Positions 46,956 to 59,559 of a stretch of DNA of 64,000 nucleotides are shown one piece after another. The position numbers were made by a program, and so were the translations under genes. The notes below the pieces were generated by a model that saw nothing but the letters and a program-made list of their open reading frames with translations, was not told the origin of the DNA and did no database searches. Each line of letters begins with the position of its first letter. Within the stretch, counting starts at the first letter, position 1. This stretch comes from Epiperipatus broadwayi (Eukaryota; Onychophora; Udeonychophora; Euonychophora; Peripatidae). Where the stretch lies: NCBI GenBank assembly GCA_028023455.1, contig JAQFVV010012446.1:3661501-3725500 (forward strand), written 5' to 3'.

Positions 46956-47289
46956 GTGAAATTTGGGCTTTAGATTTGAACTTAGTATATCTAGAAGGCA
47001 ACCTTTCCTGGAATGTTCAGTTTCATGTCTGGGGTTTGAATTCTGCAGTGTGTTAGCGAGATAGACGATTCTGACTGTTACAATATATATATGGCGTACT
47101 TACCTTAGTCTTTCATTATCTACTATATACAAGCCCTTCTTAAGATAAAGAAAAATTGAAATAAAACTTTGCTACTGCCCTATCTCAAAACTGAGTAAAG
47201 TTTTGGCAATTTTTTTTACATTATGGCAGTGGTGGATTGGCCTTCTCATGATGCAAGCTTCTTTTAAACTAATATCTATATATATATAA

Positions 47290-47575
47290 TTTCCAATCAT
47301 TATCACTCCAGTGCAGAATGACGATCTCTCCAAGTTTAATCCAGTGTCTTCAATTCATAGTCTCTCTTTTTCATATAACATCAACAAACTTTATTATTTT
47401 ATTCATCCATCTCACATAGATAGTCTGTTTCTAGGTTTTTTTTTTAAATCTCTTGGAGTTCGATTTAAGACTTCAATTGCCTGTCTATTATCATTTCTTT
47501 TAGCAATATGTCCAGTCTTGTTCCATTTTCGTTTTTAAATTTTTTTTCAATATCTATTTGTTCTTTTACCCAATA
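47290..47575 (-). mobile_element. RTE LINE 3' relic
   Basis: Plus strand CCAGTGCAGAATGACGATCT, then CATCCATCTCACATAGATAG and TCTCTTGGAGTTCGATTTAA, is the complement of the RTE 3' end. Old, with indels. It faces the next RTE copy head to head. Confidence 0.75.
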
Positions 47576-47576
47576 T

Positions 47577-47578
<2 letters not shown>

Positions 47579-47668
<90 letters not shown>

Positions 47669-47670
47669 CA
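47579..47670. repeat. compound (ATC)n(ATT)n microsatellite
   Basis: About ten ATC repeats pass into about twenty ATT repeats. It may have grown from an RTE TGATGAT-type tail. Long poly-isoleucine and poly-methionine frames here are artefacts. Confidence 0.9.
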
Positions 47671-47725
47671 TTTTAAATTGTAAATTCCTCATTTTGTCTC
47701 ATATGTGTGTTGATATATACACAGT

Positions 47726-48986
47726 AGAAATTACAGACCTATCAGCCTTTTATCAGTTTTACACAAAATTTTTACCAAGATAATTACAACTCATCTACAG
47801 AGAACATTGGATTTTCTCTAACCAAGAGAACAAGCTGGATTTAAAAATTCCTTTAGTACAGGAGGTCATATTCAGGTATTGAGAGAAGTTATAGAAAGAA
47901 CAAATGAATATGAGTTGCCATTATGCTTTGGATTTGTAGATTATGTAAAGGCATTTGATTCTATAAACATTTCTTCAGTGATTAAAGCATTGGAACATCA
48001 AGGTATAGATAGATCCAGGATATTGTCATATTTTAAAGAATATTTATAAAAATGCAACAGCAACAATTAGATTACATAATGCTACTGGGAAAGTCAACAT
48101 TGAGAAGGGTGTAAGACAGGGTGACTCTATATATCCAAAGCTTTTTACAGCAGTGCTGCAAGAAGTATTTTGTGGATTAAAATGAGAAGCTAAAGGAGTG
48201 AAAGTAAATGGAGATTATTTAAGTCATTTAGATTTTGCAGATGGTGTAGTTGTTTTTGCAAATAATGCTTTAGAGCTGCAGGAAATGTTGCAGGAGTTAT
48301 CAGATGAAGTAGGAAAGTAGGACTAAAGACAAATGTTAAAAAGACTAAAGTAATGTTTAATGGGTTTTCTCAAAATATGAAAATAAAGATTGATTATGAT
48401 GAGTTAGAAGAAGTTAACAGCTACAAATTCCTTGGTCAGATTATTAATACAGATGGAAACATAATGGATGAAATTAATCATTGAATTAAACTTGGTTGGA
48501 ATGCTTTTGGGAGAAATAATAATACTAAAAGGAAATATGCCTATGTGTTTGAAAAGGATTGTTTTTAATAAATGTGTTTTACCAGTTCTTACTCATGGAT
48601 ATAAGACTTAGACATTTAATAGAAGCGCAATACAGAGACTTCAGACCACTCACAGAAGTATGGATAACAAGAAGAGATCAAAAACGTAATATATGAGTAA
48701 AAGAACAAACAGGTGTTACTGACCTCAGTGGAAACATTAAAAGACTCAAGTGGAATTGGGCTAGACATAATACTAAAAGAGATGATAATAGATGGTCAAT
48801 TGAAATCTTAAAAGGAATTCCAAGAGATTGTAAAAGACCCAGTTTGAGACCACGTGTGAGATGTATGGATGAAATAAGAAAATGTGCAGGGGTGATGTGG
48901 AGAAGAGGAGCTAAAGATCGGAAAAGATGGATTGAACTTGGAGAAACCTTTATCCTGCAGTGGATTGATAATGGATGATGATGATG
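47726..48986 (+). mobile_element. RTE LINE, 5'-truncated, 11-bp TSD
   Basis: Target duplication ATATACACAGT at 47715-47725 and 48987-48997 brackets a 1261-bp insert ending TGGATGATGATGATG. It begins inside the reverse transcriptase at (R)NYRPISLLS; YVKAFDS (E of motif A changed), GVRQGDSIYPKLF, FADGVVVFA (FADD to FADG) and YLGQIINTDG can be read across frameshifts and stops. It is dead by sequence. It integrated beside the microsatellite and the older minus-strand relic. Confidence 0.9.
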
Positions 48987-48999
48987 ATATACACAGTGT

Positions 49000-51900
49000 A
49001 AATGTAACATCCCTTTAATAAATTCTTTAAATTTTTAAAGGTACTTTTATGTTTTTTAGTTTAATAAACTTAGTCCTCCCTCTCTCCTCATTTCATCCTT
49101 CCAAAAACGTGCTTTTTAAACTTACATAACCTTTTTTTTTACAGCCTACTTTTTTTTACAATATATTTGTTAAATTGTTCATATTGCAAATCTATGCAAA
49201 AAATATTAAAATAAATGTTTATGTTTTTTAAATTTACCTTATTGATCCATTTTTAACGTTTCTTTTGTTAAAAGCTTGCTTACTTCACCCTTTTAAATTT
49301 TTATATAACACGTTCAACTTCTGTAAATATTTAATTGCATTGATTTCTGGCATTATTTATGCACACACGCATGTATATATATATATTATACAGAAGGTAC
49401 GATTATTATTTTTTATTGTTATGCATGATTTCTAGTGCTATATGAAAAAATTGTAAATAAACAAATGACCCCCTCCCCCGATTATGTTTGTAGCAATTGG
49501 CAGTACTTATTTTGTATGAATCTTCAAAAATATTTATTTGTCTTAGTCTGATATATATTCTAACCTCCCCCCGCGCATCCTCACCCCAAAATATACTGTT
49601 TATTACGAATATTACGGGTTCTAGCTCAGTTAACAAATAAATAAATGAAATATTCAGCATTAATTAAAATGATTACTAGCTCTAATTTTAAAATACAAAT
49701 TCGGTTCAATTTTAAAATGAATTAACAAATATTTACTATTTTCATGAGACATGGAGTGACAATACCGGGAACGAGATAGACTACATTGAGACATTATCCA
49801 CACGATACTACCTCAGTGGCATAAGAACACTATTCCCCCTTTTTACTATACCAAATAACTAACTCATAGTATTCTTACGACTTTCTGAGCTCTATTCACT
49901 ACGATTAAAATAATAATCATATCTTAATCTTCTTTATAACAAGAATCTAGCTCAATTAAATAAAATGAAGTAAAATAAATAAAATCTCAGGTTCATAAAT
50001 TGTATTCTAACTGATTTAAAATTACGGTAGTAAAATATGAAAAGGGAATTTTATGTCATAATCTACTACACAGCAACTAATAATAATAAAATAATAATAA
50101 CAATAATAATATAATATAATCTTATTTCTTCCTAAATAAAATAAATAAATACGTACGTGGTAGTATTTTAATAATCTGACAACAGAATACGTGTGGCAAC
50201 ATTAGCATATAATTTAATGTAATATTGTGGCAACCGACTTATGACCAATAAATAATATAAATTTATGATCTTTTAATTTTAACATACAAATAAATTCTCA
50301 AAATTATTATAACACTTTTATGTTTACCTTTTGTGCAAAACCTATATGTCTGTTTCAATTATAAGTGTATGGTGATTTCATGCATCTATGTGGAGAAATA
50401 ACAACTCAGACACAAAACTTTAAAATAAATTTAAAACAAAGTTTTTTAACAACATAAATAAATTAACAATATTTTTACACTATATACTTTGGATATCCCT
50501 TACTCTCATATCTCAACTTAGTTTATTAGTTTATAAAATGAAATCAAAATATTATTTACTTTTCCTAGTTAAATCTTATTTTTTTAACACTTAAGAAAAT
50601 ACAGTATTATTACTTGATTTATTATTAGGGTTAGCTTATTACAAAATGCATTTCTTATATGATTATCACTAACACTTTGCATCCCTAATATTATTAAAAT
50701 TATATTTTTTACAAAATTTACATTCGTAGTAAAATTCTACAAAATAACAAATTTTAGTTTTATATTGGTTGTATGGAATCTTACAAAGTCAAAACATTGT
50801 TCTACATTCGGTATTAGGTTTTTATTGTTCATTATCCGATGTTTATTAATCCTAATATTCTCATTCAAGCCTTACTTCGGATGATATAATTACAACTATT
50901 AATATACCATGCACAAGTATATGTTTATTACACATTATTGAACTATTTTCTTAATAAATATGCAATACTTATTTTCTAAATATTATTTAAAACATTCAAA
51001 TTTTATTATCACTTTTAAAAAAAAACAACTTTGTTTAGATTTCTCTTTCAAAAAATCTTATATTCATTTCTGAATTAATTTTACAATGTATTATATTATT
51101 CTTTCTCTCTTTATGATATTTTGGACTTTCAATTTTAAAGTTACACAATTCTATACATTCCAGCAAATAAACTATTCTTACATAAACGATAACATATCTT
51201 CAGTTCTATTTTATTCATTATTTCTTTGAAAATATCTTTCTGACCAATGCAGATTCACGAAATAAGGATAGCGAAGATAGATGCATAGGATCAAAATACA
51301 ACTAGAATATTATTCGTCATATATCTTGACAATCATGGCACAGTGAATTAAAAGACACTATAGAGGAGTGACCTTTACCTGTCTACCAACCTCTATCATA
51401 GGAACGATGCTAAAGCTATTTCTTCAGCTTTATTCTAACATCAAAAGTTTAAAGATATGCAAAAACACTGTCCAAACCATATGTGTTCAGTCATAGGACT
51501 TTGTTAACTATACTAAATCACACAAAACTAAATATGATCCAAATCCCTTATATTTCCCTATTTCTAAAAAAAAAACACATCATCTTGGTTTCCTCTCCAC
51601 TAGTACTTCCAAGTCACTATCCGATCTTATTTCTCAAGATTTTTTCTATACTGTACATCGACAAATACATATCTGCATTACTAACAATAATAAAATTCAT
51701 TGATATTTTAAAACTATTCCACTGTTCTATAAGAAAATCTTTTTACTACTTTCCTCCGTATATTTAATCATATACAACTATTTAAATATCTGAATACTTT
51801 ATCACATGAAAGTTCAAAAGAATCACACAATTGTTCTGTTAAATTATATTATTAATATACTTTAAATAAATTGTTGCATGCATATTCCGAATTACTCCTA

Positions 51901-54900
51901 TCTCATTATATGTTAAAATATTGCATAAAATGTGTACATATAATTTAAACTTTCACACTTCATTCTTAGGTCAATAGATGATCTAAAAAAAAATACATTA
52001 TGCATTATAAATAACTATTAAAATTACCAAACGACCTTTATCTCCTCGATCGCGTTCCGTAGGCTTCACCATCCATTTGATCCTTGTAGATATAAGATTC
52101 ACATCCATACACTTTATTTTAAACACTATTTCTATAATTTTATCAAGCTATTATATTTAAATTTTAATATTACTAAATTTATGTTTTATGTTTTCCCTAA
52201 TCTCACATAACATTTATATTTTAAAATAAATTAGTAAAAAATATTCAAGCTATATTTACTGTACTCCTTCATCAAATTTTCTTGAAAAACTGTTCATACT
52301 AAAGCCAAAAAAAAAAAAATTGTTTATCATTTCTTTTCCATTCACTTAATGTTCCTCTCCCTGCTTGTTCAATTTTAAGGTAAAACAAATATTACTTCGT
52401 TCAATAAATATTCATGAATGATAATCCTTGGTTTTTATAATATTTAATACAATTATTAATTATGATATTAGTTAATCCCGTAAAGAAAACTTCTAAATAT
52501 TCTCTTCTAACATTTCTTGCTAATATTTCTCTCCCGCGCGACTTTTACGATGCATCTTCTTAGTACTTTGATTTAAATATTCAATAAAACTTTTCTGTTT
52601 CCATGGATTCATTTCATTAAGTAAATTAGATTTATATTTTTCAAATCTTTATCTTTATTAAGCATTTCTCTAATGAACACTTTATAATATTTTTAATTCT
52701 TCTTAGAGAAAGTTTTTCTGTTCCTTTTCCATAAAACACAATAGCTCTTTCATATTATTATTCTGTAACTTTTTCCTTCTTTTAAAATTTTGGTAATATA
52801 TACTTTGTAATGTTTCCTTTAAAAAGACAAACATTCTTTCTCCATTATAACTTTTACATAAATTTTTCTTTATGATATACGCATCTTAATTTTTCCATAG
52901 AGAAGAATAAAAAAAAAAAAACCTCGGAGTAGCCTTATAAATTTGTGCGTCATAAATTTTTCTGACGGCAAGTAACTTCTCTTTTAAGTTTTCCGTATAA
53001 CGTCCAAATTATATTCCTCTGAGTTACAATTATAAGTTTCTGGTTGAGCATAAATAAAGCTGTATCAAGGCACTTTACGAATATTTTTCCTTTCTCATAA
53101 CTTCTATATACTGTTTTCTGTAGTACTTCCATTTTTACTGCAAGGTTTTGGCTAAACTTGAACAAAATCCTGGCAAGAAATCTTTTAAATTAGCCCTTCA
53201 TTTAAAGGCAGTTCAAAATATTATATGTTAAAACAAAACTTTTAAAATAAATACCAAATTTTTAAATTATAACACTTTTCTAGCATACGATCTTATACAG
53301 CTAAAAAATATGTTCCTCCTTCCTTTACTTACACATTTCTTTCTCCCGCTCCGTCTAATTCTTATTTTCCGTCTGCTAAAATACCTCCGTTGATTGGTTA
53401 ATGACTTTTTTAGTGCGAACAAATTTACACATTTTTAGTTTTATAATAGATTAAACTTTTTTAAAATAAAGAATCTATGACGTCATGTCTTAAATATTAT
53501 TTAGAATAGTATTTTTAAACTCAATTATAGTTTTATCAAAATCATTTAAACTTTAAAACAATTATTAAAATAACATTTAATATTTCAACTTTTACTTTAA
53601 CGATAGATAGCAATTATATTTAGTTTTATAATTCACAAACTTTATTATTATATTCTAACAAGCGTGTGTGTGAAGGTATATAATATACAGTCACATGATT
53701 ACTAACTTTATCAGATGATTTGATTTTTTTTTTAATTTACGTCTCGGTCTAAATTACCAAAACTGATATATTTTATAAAAATTTGGATAATAATTTAAAA
53801 TGTAGAACTAAATATAATTCTCACCATTCCAAAGTTTATTTTAAAATACATTATGTTAAATTTGAATATTAATTATAATTACAATATTACATATAGCGTT
53901 TATTTAATTTATTAGTTTTAAAACATTACAATTGAATGGTTTAATATACTTTTAACTATTTATAGCTGTATTATTTTATATGGCCAGCTTTTACAACCAT
54001 AAGCAAGGATATAATTAAGCTTTATTTAACTGTTCTTTTTTTTAAATAATCCATTACACATTTATATACCAGGTATTCTTCAGCCTTAAATTGTACTATA
54101 AAATCTAATCGATCATACAATTATCAATATATTACACAAACGTATTTAAAATTTAAAATTTTTTAGCAATTGACCATTCTACCCTATTATGACCTATATA
54201 TAAGGGCACAATATATATATTAATTATTTTATTTGTGTTTATTTTTTGGTTATATACAGTTATTTTCAATATCTGAATTTTTAATTTTTTAATAGGTTTT
54301 TTTTTTTTACCTTTCATCGTCTTAGTCTGGAGAATTCCATTTGATTTAATAATATTTTGTACTCGCAACATTTAAATTATTTTCGTTTAAGTTTTTGTTT
54401 TATAAAGCAATCAATAGCTTTCAGTTAGGTTTTGTGTGTTTAAATTTGAAATAATTTTGAGAAATTTATTTGAATTTATTACAAATTGAAGCGTAAGTGC
54501 ATTTCTAATACAATCATACTTTTTTTTTCCATTTTTTAAAATGGCTGAAATTTGATCTACCGGTGCCAAACTTCTTACACTTACATCTTTGATGTCATCC
54601 ACTTTAGATAAATACATTAAGGATTATTACTAAGCATCTAGTAAGCTAGAGATTATAATATTCTCTAACCCAGATATAAATTTATGAACTTTAAATACAG
54701 TTAAAGATTAGTATATCTACTTTTTATTATCATTAAGTACAATTCCATGGTATCATCAATCCAGTTTCATCCCTTTTTCCTATGGGTATTATCTTTTTTT
54801 TAGATATACTAAAATATTCATTTTAATTTTTCATTGATTATCTCCACATTGACTCATAGCTTGTCTTCAATATGGTATAGTGTTACAATTGCTCAATTTA

Positions 54901-55274
54901 AATTTACTGTCTTGCAACTAACAGTAGGATTTGTTTGCCATTTTTGCATTCATTTAATGTTAAAAACTGTTTATTAATTTTAAAAAATCTCTATATGTCA
55001 GTATCATATGGAGAACTTAATGTAAAATGTCTTGATTTGCAATATTTTTGTTTTCAAAGTAATCATCACACTTTCTAGAGCTCTTGTGATCACTTTTTGA
55101 TTTAAATCTTAAAAATGAAATGCATTTATTTCTCTAGTTTGTTTATATATTTTTGTTTATTTTTGCAAAACATTTGTGAAATATTTATTTTTTGGTAAGA
55201 ATGTAATGATTAGACTCAGATTTTATTTGAATATATATATATTTAAGAATATAAATTAAGAGAAATCAATAATA
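49000..55274. other. 6-kb stretch without recognised genes
   Basis: The lowest-repeat part of the window. It is strongly AT-rich. A short minus-strand frame at 52950-53165 (MFKFSQNLAVKMEVLQKTVY...) and lysine-rich frames continuing leftward to ~52550 have the base bias of a decayed coding region, but I recognise no domain. C-runs near 49.47 and 49.57 kb and CCGCTCCGTCTAATTC near 53.35 kb are small GC-richer spots. No promoter can be supported. Confidence 0.4.
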
Positions 55275-55615
55275 CTTAAATAAGGCTAAAACCTTAGTAC
55301 ATACGCCCTGGGTGCTTAATTTATTACAAGAGAGACCTCTACAAATCTAAATGCAAGATTCGACTTTATAAAGATAAGAGTGGCCCACTCTTATCTTCAA
55401 TCTATTTTTCTATATATATTAGCTTCATGCTCCCAAATCATAATGCTTTAGATTTGCCTATATATATATAGGAAAATAGGTTGAAGATAAGAGTGGGCTG
55501 CTCTTATCTTTATAAAGTTGAATCTTGCATTTATATTTGAGGTCTCTCTTGTAATAAATTAAGCATTCAAGGTACATGAACTGAGGTTTTAGCCTGACAT
55601 TGTGCTTAATAAGAA
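55275..55615. mobile_element. foldback element, ~145-bp arms
   Basis: Arms ~55275-55420 and ~55465-55615 are inverted copies (GGTGCTTAATTTATTACAAG versus its complement). Inside each arm AAGATAAGAGTGG is followed by its own inverse, giving a secondary hairpin. Unclassified; no ribozyme. Confidence 0.7.
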
Positions 55616-56164
55616 TTAATATTTGTAGAAATCAATAATGTATAAAAGCAGGATTTTGATTGGCTAAAAAAGAAATACCTCAATAATCATTGTTATTTTT
55701 GTCATTCTTAAAATAATTATAAATGGAACTTCGATTTTTAAAACATTTTATTGTTTTATGTAATCTTTACAAAAACTTGTTTGCATGTTTGGAATGAAAT
55801 TCAAATAAAATTTATTTCATTCCAAATACATTTTTATTGGAATTTGTAGAATAGCATTTCTTATTGTTCTGATTATACATTTCTGTTTATTACTATTTTT
55901 TATATTTGCAAAATTTAAATATTATTTTTAAGAATATTAGTTTTTTTTTTAAAACTTACATTTCTAAAAAGTATTTTGAAAAATGAGGAAATTTAAAGAA
56001 AAGTTAAGATTAATTTATTTAAATCAAAATTAGAAATGTTAACCTAATGATTACTAGGGGCTGTCAAAAATATAATAGTAATAAAAAAAAATCCAAATGA
56101 AAAAATATTGATGGAGTTCAGTTTACATTTAACAAATTATACATCTTTTTGAAGTCTATTTATT

Positions 56165-56440
56165 TACCTGTAAATAAAATAAAGTCATACATCATGCGAC
56201 TTAATTTGATAAGCTTGTAATTATAAACTAAAATAAAGAGCATGCTAATAGCTCTAACAAGATTTATCGATAAATGCCACAAGAGAAGGCATTTAAAATC
56301 TCTCTCTAGAAATTATCCCCAGCCCTAAACTGGTTTCTAGCTATTGGTTTTCCTCAGTGAGTTACTAGGATATTTCAGACATTAGATTCAAATTACAACT
56401 CAAAAACAGAACCGATCTGATAGTTAACTTTTAAATAGAA
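56165..56440 (-). mobile_element. family H4 hammerhead element
   Basis: Shares the AAGTCATACATCATGCGACT block with family H2 and the general plan (TCTAACAAG, ATAAATGCCA, ribozyme, CTAGGATATT) with H2 and H3, but is clearly diverged. Single unit. No target duplication found. Confidence 0.55.
56322..56363 (-). ncRNA. hammerhead ribozyme, family H4, decayed
   Basis: Minus strand: CTGAGGA, weak stem II (AAACC...AGCTA), GAAA, ACCAGT, then T (GUU triplet). Stem I does not pair well. Identity is by context with H2/H3. Confidence 0.5.
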
Positions 56441-56507
56441 AACCTGATTTTAGAATGCAGTTTAAGTTTGAAATTTAAGTGTATACTTTTTTTTTAAATA
56501 ATTATAT

Positions 56508-57280
56508 ATAGGATTATTTCCATCATCTATTTTTAATTGTTAAATGTCTTTAGAAAAATTCAAACTTTATTTGAACTTTTCAAATATATTCAGCTGCAAG
56601 TAATAGTACACAGGTTAATAAACAACTCAATGTCTCAAGTCGTATTACTCTTCTCTCTTCTCCAAGTGTTGCTGGCCCTGGCGACAGCACTAGCAGGAGA
56701 ACTGAACCTTGGTCCTTTAGATATGTTGATAAAACCAACTGATCCATTGAAAAATGTTTAAAAGAGCACAAAGTAATGATTAAATAAGAAAGAACTGATA
56801 TACTTAAAGTAGCAGATTATGTATGAACCAATGAACCTGCATTCAGTTGGGAAAAGATAAAAATATTGGACAGACGATGGTAAATATTCCCATAAATCAA
56901 TCTTGTATGGTAATTCCTAATTTTAGAAACCACTCTTTACCCTTGCTTTTTAAAAAAATGAGAAATTAGGAAGACTCTCATAGACAAGTACATATATCAT
57001 ATTTCTACTGACTTTTGCCCTTTGATAGAGTAGACTAATTGGTTAGAACTTAGAATTCAGGAACCTGAAGATCCCAGTTTCAATTTCCATCCTAGTACTG
57101 TCATTTTTAGGCTAATAATGTATGAAGAAAAGAGAAGAATAATACACTCAGAATGCAAATAAATGCAAACCTATATGCTATTACTAACAGTTGACTGCAT
57201 TGGAAAAGTTTAAATAAAGGTTGGATTTTTCTAGACATTTAACAATGAATTCTAGATGGAAATAGTCCCAACATATTATA
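56508..57280. mobile_element. family W element with ~70-bp inverted ends
   Basis: Left end GATTATTTCCATCATCT, then TTAAATGTCTTTAGAAAAAT and CAAACTTTATTTGAAC; right end gives the inverse. Interior ~620 bp with no domain-bearing frame. A second copy is at 60358-60800 and solo ends at 10050 and 15040. It contains a tRNA-like segment. Could be a foldback DNA element or a SINE-derived inverted pair. Confidence 0.65.
57024..57100 (+). other. tRNA-like segment inside family W
   Basis: A-box-like GACTAATTGGTTAGAAC and B-box-like CAGTTTCAATTTCC lie ~35 bp apart, as in a Pol III tRNA promoter. The acceptor stem does not close and the anticodon arm is poor, so it is a tRNA-derived relic, not a tRNA gene. 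Confidence 0.4.
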
Positions 57281-57893
57281 AATTTGTTGATGTATTTTAA
57301 AGTGTAATAATCTATAAATCAGACTACCCCCCTCTTTTTCCATCTATTTCTTCCTGCATATTAATGAATCCAAGTATTTCATCAAAATCCAATGGACAGT
57401 ATAAAATCTTTTAATTGTATACACTTTTTATTATTATAGTACTTGTTAGAGTGAAGATGGATGTTGCATACAGTTGAAACATTATGATAATAAAAAGATA
57501 TTAAATGTGTTTATGTTGTTTGTAGGGTTTTGTTGTCATCTGTGTTTGATTCTCAGAATATTAGACTAATCTTGGTCTATATTGATTTCGATAAGTGACG
57601 AATGGCAAACGCAATCTTAGCTAGCGCTCATAGATATCTCTTTACATGTAGTGAAAGGCATATTATGTTCATGTTTTATCGTTAACACATCAACAATCAT
57701 CTAATCAATTCAGATTAATCTTTATCTGTTAGTTGATAATAATTAGGCACTTACAACATATAATATTAATACAAATGATTTTCATTTTTCATACAATATA
57801 ATTTTTGACGACTCTACAAAGAAGCAGCAATGACATCTTTAGGGGGTGAGGGAAATGGGCTTAGAACCAGATAGGTATACAACCATACAAATG

Positions 57894-58080
57894 TAATATA
57901 GAGAGCGTACCAATAGCTCAAACAAGCTCTTAATTGATTAGTGCTGTACGAGAAAATATTTAAAATCTCTATCCAGAACCGTCCCATCTCCAGACCAACC
58001 CGTTTCGAGCTTATGGCTCACGTCAGTCAAGAGCTATAAAAGTAATGTCACGTCACATATGACTTGCTTTTTTGATTATT
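57894..58080 (-). mobile_element. family H5 hammerhead element with 13-bp TSD
   Basis: AACCATACAAATG (57881-57893) and AACCACACAAATG (58081-58093) differ by one base and flank a 187-bp insert inside a tandem unit. Because the uninterrupted neighbours show the empty site (ACAACCACACAAATG at ~58306), both the insertion and the duplication are well supported. No coding capacity; one ribozyme. Confidence 0.82.
57988..58032 (-). ncRNA. hammerhead ribozyme, family H5, A9 changed
   Basis: Minus strand: CTGACGT (A9 to T), perfect stem II GAGC/GCTC with loop CATAA, GAAA, stem III AC/GT with loop GGGTTG, triplet GTC. Stem I is weak. Near-complete relic. Confidence 0.65.
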
Positions 58081-58375
58081 AACCACACAAATGAAAAAAG
58101 TTACAATATTATATTGCACATATATACTAACACAGAACAATGACATCTTTAAGGAGTGGGGGAATTGGGCTTAGAACCATCATAAGTATTCAACCACCCA
58201 AATGAAAAAAGTTACAATATTATATTGTACGTATATACGTATCACAGAACAATGACATTTTTAAGGAGTGGGAGAATTGGGCTTAAAACCATCATAAGTA
58301 TACAACCACACAAATGAAAAAAGTTACAATATTATATTGCACATATATACGTAACACAACATATAAATATGCGTG

Positions 58376-58985
58376 TCGTACAATAGTTATTTGTTTTGTT
58401 TGCTAACTAGAATGTTGGCTAAATGAAATTATGTTTCTGTTAATTTGATAAAGCAAAACATTTATTGTTAATTTTCTTTTAATAATTTACCTGCTAATGC
58501 TTAATATTTATTTTCTCCATTAGCAAACAATTCATTTTACCTTAATAGAAAAAAAAAAATCTCATAATGCTTACAAATTTATTTACTTACTGTCTTACTA
58601 ACAACAATATTTAAGCAATTATTATTCCTTATTTTTTAAAAAGAATAGTGTTAATAAATCCTTTTTTTTACGTCCCATCCCCCTCCACCGTAATTATTTT
58701 CTTTTTGGTTAATTCTCTTCGCAATTAACAATCTTTATTTTTTGTGAAAAGCAAGGGGAAGCAACTTTTTTAAATGTTTAAAAACAATAACAAAAAAATC
58801 AGCTTACGTATAACTGATGCTTTTTGATGACAGTTTATATTAAAGTCGTGAATCAGATAATTATATTATATACTGAGCCAGCCCGAGGGAAGTGTGAACG
58901 GTATGACGGCACAAGATCAGGGCCTGCATGATTCAAAATAAATAAAAAATTTAAGGAAGAGAATCGTTCTTTGATTTGATTTATA
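58376..58985. other. AT-rich spacer
   Basis: No gene or repeat recognised. Confidence 0.45.
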
Positions 58986-59099
58986 CGAACTGTAAAGAAA
59001 TATAAACAATGAGGATTGCCAATTCATCAACAAGCTTTGTGATCATTGCTTAGCCAGAGAAAGCATTTAAAAATCTCTGTCAGGAACCTCCTCCCTCCA

Positions 59100-59142
59100 A
59101 CCCCTGACCATGGTTTCGTGCTTTGGCACTCCTCAGAGAGGT
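59100..59142 (-). ncRNA. hammerhead ribozyme, type I, intact (H3 unit 1)
   Basis: Minus strand: stem I ACCTCT against AGGGGT (6 pairs, one G-U), box CTGAGGA (N7 = G), perfect stem II GTGC/GCAC with loop CAAA, GAAA, stem III ACC/GGT around AT, triplet GTC. Predicted cleavage between 59105 and 59106. No core residue is missing. Confidence 0.9.
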
Positions 59143-59516
59143 GTCAGGGTAGGTTCAGACACTAGATCTAAAAATGCAAACCCAAAGCCAGAATTTATCT
59201 AAAAGTTATCTATTGAGTTGGAAATCTGAAATTTTCAGAGACCTACGTCTTCAAACCCAGCTATCCAACTCAAAATGCTATATTGGGCTGATAGATCTTC
59301 AGCCATACCATATATTAGTAGTCTTAGCAATATAACATCGCATAAGATTTAAGGCAGAGACTATAAATAGTCAAAATAAGAGTCAATAGATCACATGACA
59401 CTATTCTCTTAAGCTTGAAAGTTATAAACAATGAGGATTGCCAATTCCTCAACAAGCTTTGTGATAAATGCTTAGCTAGAGAAAGCATTTAAAATATCTC
59501 TGTTAGGAACCCCCAA

Positions 59517-59559
59517 ACCCCTGACCATGGTTTCGTGCTTTGGCACTCCTCAGAGAGGT
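59517..59559 (-). ncRNA. hammerhead ribozyme, type I, intact (H3 unit 2)
   Basis: Identical in every core and stem position to 59100-59142. Predicted cleavage between 59522 and 59523. Confidence 0.9.

Larger units (their letters stand above)
57831..58375. repeat. ~110-bp tandem repeat, three units
   Basis: AATGACATCTTTA(A/G)G(G)AG begins units at ~57829, 58139 and 58249; GTTACAATATTATATTG is in each. The last interval is 110 bp; the first is lengthened by the inserted family H5 element at 57894-58080. Confidence 0.8.

Noticed and set aside
47465-47783. Long frames on both strands rich in Ile or Met
   Set aside because: Translation of the (ATC)n(ATT)n microsatellite.
47290-48986. Twin-priming inversion of a single RTE insertion
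   Set aside because: The minus-strand piece is the same 3' end as that of the plus-strand copy, not its adjacent 5' part, and the plus copy has its own TSD.
57440-57500. GTTGAAAC after a hairpin-like stretch as a family B core
   Set aside because: Box reads GTGAAGA and stem II does not pair; too diverged to call.
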